Part shown: piece by piece, positions 40,560 through 50,221 of the stretch | Numbering within the stretch: the stretch's first letter is position 1 | Layout: each line of letters starts with the position of its first letter | Origin: Stenotrophomonas sp. ESTM1D_MKCIP4_1 | GTDB taxonomy: Bacteria > Pseudomonadota > Gammaproteobacteria > Xanthomonadales > Xanthomonadaceae | Assembly: GCF_003086895.1 (NCBI RefSeq) | Contig: NZ_CP026004.1 | Coordinates: 3,570,731 to 3,634,730, forward strand | Length of the DNA stretch: 64,000 nucleotides | Reading direction: 5' to 3' | Program-made: the position numbers and the translations under genes | The notes under the pieces: generated by a model | What the model was told of the DNA's origin: nothing | The model's database searches: none | What the model saw: the letters and a program-made list of their open reading frames with translations, nothing else

Positions 40560-43500
40560 ATGACCCTGTCCGATCCGCGCCGCGCCCTGCTTCCGCTTGC
40601 CCTCGCCCTGGCCTGCGCCACACCTGCCCTGCCGGCCATGGCACAGGGCCTGCAGACCTCGTTTGAAGCGGGCGAACCGGCACCGGCCACGGCCAGCGGC
40701 GCCCTGCAGCTGCAGATCGGCAAGGGTCCGGCCGCGCCGTACGCGGCCAAGCGCAACGTCGGCTACAGCGGCCTGCGCGCCCTGCACTACCAGACCGACG
40801 GTGGCAGCGCGCGGCGCGAACTGTTCCGTACCGATCTGGCCATCGAGGCCGATACCACCCTGTCCTGGCTGGTGCTGCCGGAAATCGTCGGCAAGGACAC
40901 CGTGGCCTCCACCTACGTCTCGCTGGACCTGCGCCTGGACGATGGCAGCCGCGTTTCGGCCAGCAGCGCACGTGACCAGCACGGCATCGCGCTGGGGGCA
41001 CAGGCACAGGGCGACTCGAAGACGCTGTACCCGCAGCAGTGGGCACGCAAGGCCGTGCGCCTGGGCGACGTGCCGGCGCTGCGTGGCCGCCGCGTGGTGG
41101 CCATCGAACTGGAAGTGGCCAGCGCCGACGGCGCGCCGGTATCGGGCTGGATCGATGATGTGCAGCTGGATGCGCAGCCGCGCAACGTGCCACAGCGGGT
41201 CTCGGACTGGGTGCTGACTACCCGCGGCACCCAGGCCAACGGCACGTTCTCGCGCGGCAACAATTTCCCGGCCACGGCGGTGCCGCACGGGTTCAACTTC
41301 TGGACCCCGGTGACCGATGCCGGCGCGCTGAACTGGCTGTACCGCTGGAACGAGCAGAACGACGCGCAGAACCGCCCGCAGCTGCAGGCGCTGGCATTGA
41401 GCCATCAGCCCAGCCCGTGGATGGGCGACCGCCAGACGTTCCAGGTGATGCCCTCGGCCAGCCGCGGCGTGCCGGAGGCCGACCGTGGCAAGCGCGCGTT
41501 GTCGTTCGACCGTACCCACGAACGCGCGCGCCCGTACCGTTACGACGTGCGTTTCGACAACGGCATCGCGGCCTCCCTCGCGCCGACCGACCACGCCGCA
41601 CTGTTCCACTTCGCTTTCCCCGAAGGCGGTGATGCCAACCTGCTGTTCGACAATGTCGACGCACGCGGCGGCCTGACTCTGGATGCGGCCACGCAGACCC
41701 TGAGCGGTTACACCGACACCCGCAGCGGCCTGTCCAACGGCGCCACCCGCATGTTCGTGGTGGCCCGCTTCGACAAGCCGTGGCGCAGCAGCGGCCGCAT
41801 CGACACGGGGCGCCCCACCGGCTACATCAAGTTCGATGCCGGCAGCGACCGCCAGGTGACCATGCGCATCGCCACCTCGCTGATCTCGATCGAACAGGCA
41901 CGCCACAACCTGGACCTGGAAATCGCCGCCGCCGACACCCTGGACAGCGTGGCCGGCCGTGCGCAGGACGCCTGGGATGCCCGCCTGGCCCGCTTCGACA
42001 TCGGCAATGCCAGCGACGACGCGAAGACCACCCTCTATTCCAGCCTCTACCGCCTGTACCTGTACCCCAACTCCGGCCATGAGAATGCCGGCACTGCCGC
42101 CGCGCCCGACTGGCGCTATGCCAGCCAGGCCAGTGCCGAGGACAACAACACCGACGGCAGCGCCACCCGCAGCTTCGCGCCCGTGCGCGATGGCCAGGTG
42201 TACGTCAACAATGGTTTCTGGGACACCTTCCGCACCACGTGGCCGGCCTACGCGCTGTTCACCCCGGACGATGCCGGCAAGCTGGTGCAGGGCTTCATCG
42301 AGCAGTACCGCGCCGGTGGCTGGATCGCCCGCTGGTCCTCGCCGGGCTATGCGGATCTGATGGTCGGCACCAGTTCGGACGTGGCCTTCGCCGACGCGTG
42401 GCTGAAGGGCATCGGTGGCTTCGACCCAGCCGAGGCCTACGCCGCCGCGTTGAAGAACGCCACCGTGGTGCCGCCGGACCGCCATGTCGGCCGCAAGGGC
42501 ATGGACCGTTCGACCTTCCGTGGCTATGCCAGCGCCGACGTGCATGAAGGCATGTCGTGGACGATGGAAGGCGCGTTGAACGATTTCGGCATCGCCAACA
42601 TGGCCGACGCACTGGCCAGGCAGGCAACCAGCGCCGCCGCCCGCGAGCGCTACCGCACGGAAGGCGAGTACTTCCGCTATCGCGCGGCCGGCTACTCGAC
42701 CCTGTTCGACCCGGCGGCCGGCTTCTTCCAGGGCCGCAAGGCCGATGGCAGCTGGCGCGTGGATGCCAAGGCGTACGACCCGCGCGTGTGGGGCTACGAT
42801 TACACCGAATCCAACGGCTGGACCTTCGCCTTCACCGCCGCGCATGACGGCGAGGGCCTGGCCGCGCTGTACGGTGGCCGCGACAAGCTGGCCGCCAAGC
42901 TGGACACCTTCTTCTCGACCCCGGAAACCGCCGACCCGGCGCTGGCCGGTTCCTACGGCGGCACCATCCATGAAATGACCGAGGCGCGCGATGTGCGCAT
43001 GGGCATGTACGCGCACAGCAACCAGCCGGCGCACCACATCCCGTGGATGTACCTGTACGCCGGGCAGCCGTGGAAGACGCAGCAGCACGTGCGCGAGATC
43101 CTCTCGCGGCTGTATGTCGGCAGCGAGATCGGCCAGGGCTATCCGGGCGACGAAGACAACGGCGAGACCTCGGCGTGGTACGTGCTGGCCTCGCTGGGCC
43201 TGTACCCGCTGCGCATGGGTGCACCGGAGTATGTGATCGGCTCGCCTGCCTTCGAGCATGCACGGGTGGAACTGCAGGGCGGCGCCGTGCTGACCGTCAA
43301 TGCAGCCAACAACTCGGCGCAGAATGTCTACGTGCAGTCGTTGAAGATCAACGGCAAGCCGTGGACGAAGACCTGGGTGCCGCACGAGGTGATCGCCAAG
43401 GGCGCGACGCTGGACTTCGTGATGGGACCGCAGCCCTCGCGCTGGGGCAGCGGTGCCGATGATGTGCCGCGTTCGCTCACCGCAGCGGGCAAGCGCCCGC

Positions 43501-43910
43501 AGATGCTGCATGACCTGCTAGGCAACGGCGCCCGCGCGGCGCTGGCGGATGGCCGTGCTGTGCCCGCGCTGCTGGATGACGATGCGACCACGGCCGTCCC
43601 GCTGGGCGCAGGTGCCGTCATCGCACTGACGGCCGTCGGCGAAGGTGCACCGACGATGTACACGCTGACCAGCGGCGACAATGCCATCCGGGGCGGCAGC
43701 TGGACCCTGGAAGCGCGCAGCAGCGGCGGCAACTGGACCGTGCTCGACGAACGCAGCAACGAAACCTTCGATTCGCCCCGCCAGACCCGTCCGTTCCGCA
43801 TTGCCACGCCGGGCCAGCATGCCGAGTACCGCCTGCGCCTCGGCGCGCCGGGTCGGCTGGCCCTGGCTGAAATCGAACTGCTTGCACCGGCTCCCGTCCG
43901 GACCCGTTGA
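40560..43910 (+). CDS. GH92-family alpha-mannosidase, secreted
   Basis: A 1116-residue protein with a signal peptide (ending AMAQ, near 29). An N-terminal beta-sandwich (about 30-215) precedes the GH92 catalytic part. Family motifs: NGFWDTFRTTWPAYAL, VGRKGMDRS, the general-acid region SWTMEGALNDFG, HSNQPAHHIPWMY, and GYPGDEDNGETSAW near residue 862 with the calcium and base residues. About 130 extra residues at the C-terminus look like a carbohydrate-binding sandwich. GH92 enzymes remove alpha-mannose from N-glycans, calcium-dependent. ATG at 40560 follows GGGAG. Confidence 0.92.
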   Translation: MTLSDPRRALLPLALALACATPALPAMAQGLQTSFEAGEPAPATASGALQLQIGKGPAAPYAAKRNVGYSGLRALHYQTDGGSARRELFRTDLAIEADTTLSWLVLPEIVGKDTVASTYVSLDLRLDDGSRVSASSARDQHGIALGAQAQGDSKTLYPQQWARKAVRLGDVPALRGRRVVAIELEVASADGAPVSGWIDDVQLDAQPRNVPQRVSDWVLTTRGTQANGTFSRGNNFPATAVPHGFNFWTPVTDAGALNWLYRWNEQNDAQNRPQLQALALSHQPSPWMGDRQTFQVMPSASRGVPEADRGKRALSFDRTHERARPYRYDVRFDNGIAASLAPTDHAALFHFAFPEGGDANLLFDNVDARGGLTLDAATQTLSGYTDTRSGLSNGATRMFVVARFDKPWRSSGRIDTGRPTGYIKFDAGSDRQVTMRIATSLISIEQARHNLDLEIAAADTLDSVAGRAQDAWDARLARFDIGNASDDAKTTLYSSLYRLYLYPNSGHENAGTAAAPDWRYASQASAEDNNTDGSATRSFAPVRDGQVYVNNGFWDTFRTTWPAYALFTPDDAGKLVQGFIEQYRAGGWIARWSSPGYADLMVGTSSDVAFADAWLKGIGGFDPAEAYAAALKNATVVPPDRHVGRKGMDRSTFRGYASADVHEGMSWTMEGALNDFGIANMADALARQATSAAARERYRTEGEYFRYRAAGYSTLFDPAAGFFQGRKADGSWRVDAKAYDPRVWGYDYTESNGWTFAFTAAHDGEGLAALYGGRDKLAAKLDTFFSTPETADPALAGSYGGTIHEMTEARDVRMGMYAHSNQPAHHIPWMYLYAGQPWKTQQHVREILSRLYVGSEIGQGYPGDEDNGETSAWYVLASLGLYPLRMGAPEYVIGSPAFEHARVELQGGAVLTVNAANNSAQNVYVQSLKINGKPWTKTWVPHEVIAKGATLDFVMGPQPSRWGSGADDVPRSLTAAGKRPQMLHDLLGNGARAALADGRAVPALLDDDATTAVPLGAGAVIALTAVGEGAPTMYTLTSGDNAIRGGSWTLEARSSGGNWTVLDERSNETFDSPRQTRPFRIATPGQHAEYRLRLGAPGRLALAEIELLAPAPVRTR

Positions 43911-43918
43911 GGATGACG

Positions 43919-44641
43919 ATGACTGTTTCCCGACTGTTGCTGTCCACCGCGGCGCTGGCCGCCGCCCTCGCCGCCACCTCCGCGCATGCGGTGGAGGCCA
44001 CCGAGGCGCGCCAGGGCGTGACCCTGCACTACCGCGATGCCACCGATGCGCTGGCCGCTCCGGTACGCGCCCGCATCATCGAGACGTTCTTTTCGGCCTA
44101 CCTGCGCGAACGCGCTGATTTCCACCCGACGGCACCGACCCAGGTCGGCATTGTGATCGACCCCGGGTATGACGGCGTGGCCTATGTGGGGGAAAAGGAG
44201 AAAGCGGCCACCATCACCATCAATCCGGGCTGGCTGGCCAAGCACCCGGATGACGTGGATCTGGTGACCCACGAAGCGATGCACATCGTGCAGGGCTACC
44301 CCAGCTATGGCGACCAGCAGGTACCGGGGTGGCTGGTGGAAGGCATTGCCGATTACGCGCGCGACCGCTATGGCGTGGACAACGCCGCCGCAGGCTGGGC
44401 GTTGCCGTCGGTGGTCAAGGTGGGGCATTCCTTCGACAGCGGCTACCGCGTGACCGGCGCATTCCTGAAGTGGGCCGAGGGTGAACACCCTGGCCTGGTG
44501 CTGGCCCTGGACTCCGCCCTGCGCACTGGGCGATATACCCCGGCGCTGTGGCAGGCCCGCACCGGCAAGGCATTGCCTGCACTGTGGAGCACGTACGCGG
44601 GGCCGCGCATGGAGGCGCCGGCACAGGGCGGCAAGCGCTGA
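43919..44641 (+). CDS. Secreted basic-secretory-protein family metallopeptidase
   Basis: A 240-residue precursor with a signal peptide (1-22, ending AHA). The zinc-binding HExxH is HEAMH (His118-His122) in VTHEAMHIVQGY, with WLVEGIADYARDRYG downstream giving the likely third ligand (Glu or Asp). This matches the plant-type basic secretory protein family (gluzincin-like). Start ATG at 43919 is preferred: GAGG at 43909-43912 is correctly spaced for it but not for the ATG at 43913. It follows the mannosidase by 8 bases, so both are probably made together to attack glycoproteins. Confidence 0.85.
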   Translation: MTVSRLLLSTAALAAALAATSAHAVEATEARQGVTLHYRDATDALAAPVRARIIETFFSAYLRERADFHPTAPTQVGIVIDPGYDGVAYVGEKEKAATITINPGWLAKHPDDVDLVTHEAMHIVQGYPSYGDQQVPGWLVEGIADYARDRYGVDNAAAGWALPSVVKVGHSFDSGYRVTGAFLKWAEGEHPGLVLALDSALRTGRYTPALWQARTGKALPALWSTYAGPRMEAPAQGGKR

Positions 44642-44648
44642 CCGCTGG

Positions 44649-44721
44649 GTAGAGCCGGCCGCTGGCCGGCTGCTGCCGCAGATCGAACGGTGTGGGATTG
44701 CCGGCCAGCGGCCGGCACTAC
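44649..44721. repeat. GTAG-type REP pair (GCCGGCC stem)
   Basis: GTAGAGCCGGCCGCTGGCC at 44649 and the inverted GGCCAGCGGCCGGCACTAC ending 44721. This is a head-to-head REP pair with the same GTAG feet as the SMAG copies but a GCCGGCC stem. It follows the metallopeptidase gene. Confidence 0.8.
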
Positions 44722-44723
44722 CC

Positions 44724-44770
44724 GTTTCCGCTTCGCGGAAACAGAAACGCGCCCCGTGGGGCGCGTTTCT
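44724..44770. terminator. Double hairpin, two-way terminator
   Basis: GTTTCCGC/GCGGAAAC (44724-44742) is followed directly by AGAAACGCGCCCC/GGGGCGCGTTTCT (44743-44770), a 13-base-pair stem with a 2-base loop and an A/T edge on both sides. It lies between the convergent metallopeptidase and maeB genes. Confidence 0.85.
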
Positions 44771-44793
44771 GCAGCTGTCGCTGGAACGAAGGC

Positions 44794-47085
44794 TTACGCC
44801 TTCTTTTCCGCTTCCAGCTGCTTGCGGATCTGCGCATCCACCGCGGCAATGGCGGTCATGTTCAGGATCCGACGCGAGGTCGCGCTGGTGGTGAGGATGT
44901 GCACCGGCTTATTCACTCCCATCAGGATCGGACCAATCGCCACGCCATCGGTGAACACGCGCACCAGGTTGTAGGCGATGTTGGCCGCTTCCAGGTTCGG
45001 CAGCACGAACAGGTTGGCCCGGCCCTGCAGGGTCGAACCCGGCAGCAGCTTCTGGCGCAGCGCTTCGTCCCACGCGGTGTCGCCCTGCATTTCGCCATCC
45101 ACGTTCAGACGCGGGTTGCGCTTGAGCAGCAGCTCACGCACCTGGCGCATCTTCAGCGCATCCTTGGAATCATGGCTGCCGAAGTTGGAGTGCGACAGCA
45201 GCGCCACCTTCGGCTCGATGCCGAACAGCTTCATGCGGTAGGCGGCCTGCAGGGTCGCCTCGCACAGCTGCTCGGCGGTCGGGTCTTCCTGCACGTGGGT
45301 GTCCACGAAGAAGAACACGCCCTGCTGGTTGATCACGCCGGTCATCGCCGAGGTCGAGGTGACCTTCGATTCCAGCGGCAGCACGCTGCGCACGTAACCC
45401 AGCTTCTTGTGGAAGCGGCCGACGATGCCGGTCAGCATCGCATCGGCTTCACCACGCGCGACCATCACGGCGGCAATCAGGGTCGGGCGCGAACGCATCA
45501 GGTTCTTCGCTGCGGCCACGGTCACGCCGCGGCGGCCGGTCAGGCCGTGGTAGTACTGCCAGTACTCGTTGAAGCGCGGGTCGTCATTGATGTTGGTGAC
45601 TTCAATGTTCTCGCCGATCTTCAGGCGCAGGCCGAGGCGCTCGATGCGCGATTCGATGACTTCCGGGCGGCCGATCAGGATCGGGTGCGCCAGACCGTCA
45701 TCGACCACGTTCTGCACGGCCTGCAGCACCACCTCTTCTTCACCTTCGGCGTAGACCACGCGCTGCTTGTCGCTGCGCGCACGGTCGTAGACCGGCTTCA
45801 TCATCAGGCTGGTGCGGTAGACGAACTGGGCCAGCTTGTCGCGGTAGGCACCCATGTCGGCGATCGGACGGGCGGCCACGCCCGAATCCATCGCAGCCTG
45901 GGCCACGGCGGCCGACAGTTCCACCAGCAGGCGGCGGTCGAACGGACGCGGAATCAGGTATTCACGGCCGAAGCTCGGGGTGTCGCCGCCATAGGCCGAG
46001 CCCATGTCGGTGGCCGCGCGGCGGGCCAGCGCGGCGATGGCGCGCACGCAGGCGATCTTCATTTCCTCGTTGATCGCGGTGGCGCCCACGTCCAGCGCGC
46101 CGCGGAACAGGTACGGGAAGCACAGCACGTTGTTGACCTGGTTCGGGTAGTCCGAACGGCCGGTGCCGATGATCGCGTCCGGACGCGCAGCGCGCGCCAC
46201 TTCCGGCATGATTTCCGGGGTCGGGTTGGCCAGAGCGAAGATGACCGGGTCCGGCGCCATGGTCTTGACCATCTCTGCGGTCAGGATGCCCGGTGCCGAC
46301 AGGCCCAGGAAAATGTCCGCGCCGTCCACGATCTCGGCCAGGGTGCGCTTGTCGGTGTCGCGCGCATAGCGCTGCTTTTCCGGGTCCAGGTCGGTACGAC
46401 CGGTGTGGATGACGCCCTCGCGGTCGAAGGCCAGGATGTTCTCCGGCTTCAGGCCCAGCTGCACCAGCATGTTCACGCAGGAAACGCCGGCCGCGCCCAT
46501 GCCCGTGGTGGCCAGCTTCACCTCTTCGATCTTCTTGCCGGTGATGGCCATGGCGTTGAGCACCGCTGCACCGACGATGATCGCCGTGCCGTGCTGGTCG
46601 TCATGGAACACCGGGATCTTCATGCGCTCGCGCAGCTTGCGCTCGACCACGAAGCATTCCGGGGCCTTGATGTCTTCCAGGTTGATGCCGCCGAAGGTCG
46701 GCTCCAGCGAGGCGATGATGTCGACCAGCTTGTCCGGGTCGGTCTCGTCCACCTCGATATCGAACACATCGATGCCGGCGAACTTCTGGAACAGCACGCC
46801 CTTGCCTTCCATGACCGGCTTGCCGGCCAGCGCACCGATGTTGCCCAGGCCCAGCACCGCGGTGCCGTTGGAGATGACCGCCACCAGGTTGCCGCGCGCG
46901 GTCAGCTCGCTGGCCTGCTGCGGGTCCGCCTTGATTGCTTCACAGGCGTATGCAACGCCCGGCGAATACGCCAGCGACAGGTCGCGCTGGGTCAGCATGG
47001 GCTTGGTTGCAGAGACCTTGATCTTGCCCGGCGGGGACATCCGGTGGTAATCGAGGGCGGCCTGTTTGAAATCTTCGTTGGACAT
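44794..47085 (-). CDS. maeB: NADP-dependent malic enzyme, fused to phosphotransacetylase-like domain
   Basis: A 763-residue two-domain enzyme. The malic-enzyme part (about 1-430) has [33 protein letters not shown] and [15 protein letters not shown]; it decarboxylates malate to pyruvate. The C-terminal 330 residues resemble phosphate acetyltransferase, usually inactive and regulatory (acetyl-CoA sensing) in MaeB. Length is normal for this hybrid class. Next to dctA, it can feed imported C4-dicarboxylates into pyruvate. Start ATG at 47085. Confidence 0.95.
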   Translation of the reverse strand: MSNEDFKQAALDYHRMSPPGKIKVSATKPMLTQRDLSLAYSPGVAYACEAIKADPQQASELTARGNLVAVISNGTAVLGLGNIGALAGKPVMEGKGVLFQKFAGIDVFDIEVDETDPDKLVDIIASLEPTFGGINLEDIKAPECFVVERKLRERMKIPVFHDDQHGTAIIVGAAVLNAMAITGKKIEEVKLATTGMGAAGVSCVNMLVQLGLKPENILAFDREGVIHTGRTDLDPEKQRYARDTDKRTLAEIVDGADIFLGLSAPGILTAEMVKTMAPDPVIFALANPTPEIMPEVARAARPDAIIGTGRSDYPNQVNNVLCFPYLFRGALDVGATAINEEMKIACVRAIAALARRAATDMGSAYGGDTPSFGREYLIPRPFDRRLLVELSAAVAQAAMDSGVAARPIADMGAYRDKLAQFVYRTSLMMKPVYDRARSDKQRVVYAEGEEEVVLQAVQNVVDDGLAHPILIGRPEVIESRIERLGLRLKIGENIEVTNINDDPRFNEYWQYYHGLTGRRGVTVAAAKNLMRSRPTLIAAVMVARGEADAMLTGIVGRFHKKLGYVRSVLPLESKVTSTSAMTGVINQQGVFFFVDTHVQEDPTAEQLCEATLQAAYRMKLFGIEPKVALLSHSNFGSHDSKDALKMRQVRELLLKRNPRLNVDGEMQGDTAWDEALRQKLLPGSTLQGRANLFVLPNLEAANIAYNLVRVFTDGVAIGPILMGVNKPVHILTTSATSRRILNMTAIAAVDAQIRKQLEAEKKA

Positions 47086-47261
47086 CGACGTGGATTAATG
47101 AATGGGCAAGGGGGACAGGGGATGATACCCCCGTTGGAGGGCCTGGACCTGTCGCTATCCTGTCGCAATCATGTTGCGACCGCACAATTCCGTGCCGTAT
47201 GCGATGGGTCCAGGGACCAGCTTCGGCGCTGCCCATGACAGCCATGGGACGCCGTGAAACG

Positions 47262-47298
47262 CTGCGGGGCCGCGTCACTCACGTGACCGGCCCCGCAG
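47262..47298 (-). terminator. Strong hairpin downstream of dctA
   Basis: CTGCGGGGCCG plus GTCAC (47262-47278) pairs with GTGAC plus CGGCCCCGCAG (47283-47298), 16 pairs with one bulged base. It lies 15 bases past the dctA stop and upstream of maeB. The T-run on the minus strand is weak (CGTTTC). The remaining 47086-47261 carries no gene and should hold the maeB promoter. Confidence 0.6.
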
Positions 47299-47313
47299 TA
47301 CCACACATCTGGA

Positions 47314-48657
47314 TCAGCCCTTGGCCGGCAGTGCCTCCGGCACGGCGTCGACCGGTGCCGGCAGCTCGCTCTCGCGGCCATCCAGCGCCAGCTTCAGGCG
47401 GTCACGGTCCAGCGCGCCTTCCCAGCGCGACACCACCACGGTGGCCACCGCATTGCCGATGAAGTTGGTCAGCGAGCGGCATTCGCTCATGAAGCGGTCC
47501 ACGCCCAGGATCAGTGCCATGCCGGCCACCGGCACTTCCGGCACCACGGCCAGGGTGGCGGCCAGGGTGATGAAGCCGGCCCCGGTGACGCCGGCCGCGC
47601 CCTTTGAGCTGAGCATGGCGACCAGCAGCAGGGCGATCTGGTGGCCCAGGGTCAGTTCGGTATTGGTGGCCTGGGCGATGAACAGCGCGGCCAGGGTCAT
47701 GTAGATGTTGGTGCCGTCCAGGTTGAACGAGTAGCCGGTGGGGACCACCAGGCCGACCACCGACTTGCTGCAACCGGCGCGTTCCATCTTCTCCATCAGC
47801 GACGGCAGCGCCGATTCGGAGGACGAGGTACCCAGCACCAGCAGCAGTTCGGCCTTCAGGTAGCGGGCCAGCTTGAACACCGAGAACCCGCACAGGCGGC
47901 AGACCACGCCCAGGATGACGGCCACGAACAGGAAAGCGGTGAGGTAGAACGAACCCACCAGCCAGGCCAGGTTGATCAGCGAACCGACACCGTACTTGCC
48001 GATGGTGAAGGCGATGGCACCGAAGGCACCGATCGGGGCGGCCTTCATCAGGATGTGCACCAGCTTGAACACCGGAGCGACCAGCGCTTCCAGGAAGTTC
48101 ACGATCGGCTTGCCCTTCTCACCCACCGAGGCCAGCGCGATGCCGAACAGCACGGCCACGAACAGCACCTGCAGGATGTTGCCATCGACGAAGGCGCTGA
48201 TCAGGGTCTTCGGGATGACGTCCATCAGGAAGCCGACCAGGGTCAGGTCATGCGACTTCTCCACGTAGCTGTGGACCGCGGTCTGGTCCAGCTCGGCCGG
48301 GTTGATGTTCATGCCCGCGCCCGGCTGCACCACGTGCGCCACGATCATGCCGACGATCAGGGCCAGGGTGGAGAAGAACAGGAAGTAGGCCATCGCCTTG
48401 GCGAAGACCCGGCCCACCGTACGCAGGTGGGTCATGCCGGAAATGCCGGTGACGATGGTCAGGAAGATGACCGGCGCGATGATCATCTTCACCAGGTTGA
48501 TGAAGGCATCGCCCAGCGGCTTCATCTTCTCGCCGATCAGCGGCTCGTAGTGGCCGAGGACGGCGCCCAGGATGATCGCCACGATCACCTGGAAATACAG
48601 TTGGCGGTACAGCGGCAACGGCTTGCTGGGCACCGGTGCGGTGGTCGGGATGTGCAT
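47314..48657 (-). CDS. dctA: C4-dicarboxylate:cation symporter DctA
   Basis: A 447-residue inner-membrane carrier of the DAACS family taking up succinate, fumarate and malate. Motifs: [17 protein letters not shown] (hairpin HP1 serine-rich tip), [18 protein letters not shown] (helix 7) and [20 protein letters not shown] (HP2). A short C-terminal tail is variable. ATG at 48657 follows GGAGTCC; a longer in-frame start would be unrelated. It is divergent from an anion porin and downstream of a sensor kinase with a DctB-like periplasmic domain, which supports its role. Confidence 0.95.
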   Translation of the reverse strand: MHIPTTAPVPSKPLPLYRQLYFQVIVAIILGAVLGHYEPLIGEKMKPLGDAFINLVKMIIAPVIFLTIVTGISGMTHLRTVGRVFAKAMAYFLFFSTLALIVGMIVAHVVQPGAGMNINPAELDQTAVHSYVEKSHDLTLVGFLMDVIPKTLISAFVDGNILQVLFVAVLFGIALASVGEKGKPIVNFLEALVAPVFKLVHILMKAAPIGAFGAIAFTIGKYGVGSLINLAWLVGSFYLTAFLFVAVILGVVCRLCGFSVFKLARYLKAELLLVLGTSSSESALPSLMEKMERAGCSKSVVGLVVPTGYSFNLDGTNIYMTLAALFIAQATNTELTLGHQIALLLVAMLSSKGAAGVTGAGFITLAATLAVVPEVPVAGMALILGVDRFMSECRSLTNFIGNAVATVVVSRWEGALDRDRLKLALDGRESELPAPVDAVPEALPAKG

Positions 48658-48986
48658 GGCGGACTCCGGAAGGGGAGAGTTCTGGCGCGAACGATCCCCG
48701 CTGTGCAGGGACCGCCTCCGTGGAACTGGTGGCAGGCCCGGCACGGCGTGGCGGGTGGTGCAACCAATGGACGCCTTTGTACGCGCCGGGCACGCCGGCG
48801 CAGATAACCTATTGGTACTAGCCCCCCGGTTCAGGTGGCTCGGATGCCTACACTGGCGCCGCACCGCCTGTCCCGGGAACGGCCGATGGCCCGACCTGAA
48901 CGATCGGGCGCCCCCTGCGAAAGTTCCGGCCATTGCGGCCGCTGTTGTCCTGTCCACACGCATCCGAGAGAGAGAGCCGCACCACC
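48658..48986. promoter_or_regulatory. Divergent dctA / porin control region
   Basis: A 329-base gap with no gene. ACCTATTGGT (48807-48816) is an ACC-N4-GGT dyad directly followed by ACTAGCCCCCC, then TACACT (48849-48854) as a possible -10 for the porin with no matching -35, as expected for an activator-dependent promoter. I saw no convincing sigma-54 -24/-12 site, which would be expected if DctD-type control applied. Assignments are by eye. Confidence 0.35.
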
Positions 48987-50153
48987 ATGCGCCCCATTCC
49001 GACCCTGCTGGCCCTGTCGCTGGCCGCCCTGCCCGCCTTCGCCTCCGCCGCCGATTTCGACAACTGGCCGACCAAGTACGCCTTCAGCGACGGCACCGAA
49101 CTGGCTGCCACGGCCAACATCGCCTACGACTACAACGACTTTTCCACGGGCAGCGGCATCGAAGACGATGACGCCGTGCGCCGCAAGGAATTCGGCGCCA
49201 CGCTGAAGAAGAAGGGCGTGTATGACGCGATGGTCTACTACGACTTCCAGTCCGATACCTGGCTGGACGTGTTCGTGCGTTTCGAGAGCAAGGCCTTCTT
49301 CGGCCGTGACGTCGGCCGCTTCCGCTTCGGCTACATGAAGACCCCGGTCGGCCTGGACGCCAACACCTCCTCGCGCGCCGGCAGCTTCCTGGAAACCGCG
49401 CTGCCCGTGCAGGCCTTCTACGCAGGCCGCCGCACCGGCGTGGAGTGGGTGCTGGAGCGCCCGCAATACCTGCTGCAGGCTGGCGCCTACGGTGGCAAGG
49501 ACCTGCAGGGTGACAACCCGGGCACCACCCAGGCCGTGCGCGCGGTCTGGACCCCGGTCAAGGCACCGGGCGATGTGGTCCACCTGGGCCTGGCCTATTC
49601 GCAGGAAAACCCGCGCGGCTACAGCGACGGCCGTGATGTGCACCATGAAGCCAGCGCCCGCCTGCGTGCGCGCCCGGAAGCCGGCCTGACCGACATCCGC
49701 CTGGTCGACTCCGGCGCCCTGGTGACCGCCGACCAGATCCGCCGTACCGGCCTGGAAGGCATCTGGATCCGCGGTCCGTTCTCGCTGCAGGCCGAAGCCC
49801 TGCAGGCCACGGTGACCCGCAAGGGCCTGCCCGACTACACCGGCAATGGCGAGTACGCCATGGCCAGCTGGGTGCTGACCGGCGAATCGCGCCCGTACAA
49901 CGCCGGCGCGGTGGCCAACATCAAGCCGGCCCACAGCTACGGCGCGGTCGAGCTGCTGGCCCGCTACAGCCGCCTGGACCTGGATGACGGCAGCATCCTC
50001 GGCGGCCGCCAGCACGACCTGACCGTGGGCGCCAACTGGTACCTGACCAGCCACTTCAAGTTCCAGGCGAACTACGTGAAGGTCGATGCCAGCCGCCGTG
50101 GCGTGCACAGCACCCCGGAAATCTTTGAACTGCGCGCGCAGATGCACTTCTGA
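48987..50153 (+). CDS. Outer-membrane porin, OprP/OprO-like
   Basis: A 388-residue precursor with a signal peptide (1-21, ending ASA). The mature protein is a 16-strand barrel type resembling phosphate/polyphosphate porins ([35 protein letters not shown]) and ends with aromatic QMHF. In this family the name does not prove phosphate as substrate; here, between dctA and the DctB-like kinase, organic acid passage is more likely. ATG at 48987. The kinase gene follows after 68 bases. A second such porin lies at 57920. Confidence 0.88.
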   Translation: MRPIPTLLALSLAALPAFASAADFDNWPTKYAFSDGTELAATANIAYDYNDFSTGSGIEDDDAVRRKEFGATLKKKGVYDAMVYYDFQSDTWLDVFVRFESKAFFGRDVGRFRFGYMKTPVGLDANTSSRAGSFLETALPVQAFYAGRRTGVEWVLERPQYLLQAGAYGGKDLQGDNPGTTQAVRAVWTPVKAPGDVVHLGLAYSQENPRGYSDGRDVHHEASARLRARPEAGLTDIRLVDSGALVTADQIRRTGLEGIWIRGPFSLQAEALQATVTRKGLPDYTGNGEYAMASWVLTGESRPYNAGAVANIKPAHSYGAVELLARYSRLDLDDGSILGGRQHDLTVGANWYLTSHFKFQANYVKVDASRRGVHSTPEIFELRAQMHF

Positions 50154-50221
50154 TCCCTTCCACGGACCAGAAACCGGCGGGCGTGCATGCCACGCCCGCC
50201 GGCCCTGCGTAGACTGCCGCC

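Noticed and set aside
48658..48986. Sigma-54 promoter for dctA
   Set aside because: No GG-N10-GC site of acceptable form was found at a suitable distance on the minus strand.
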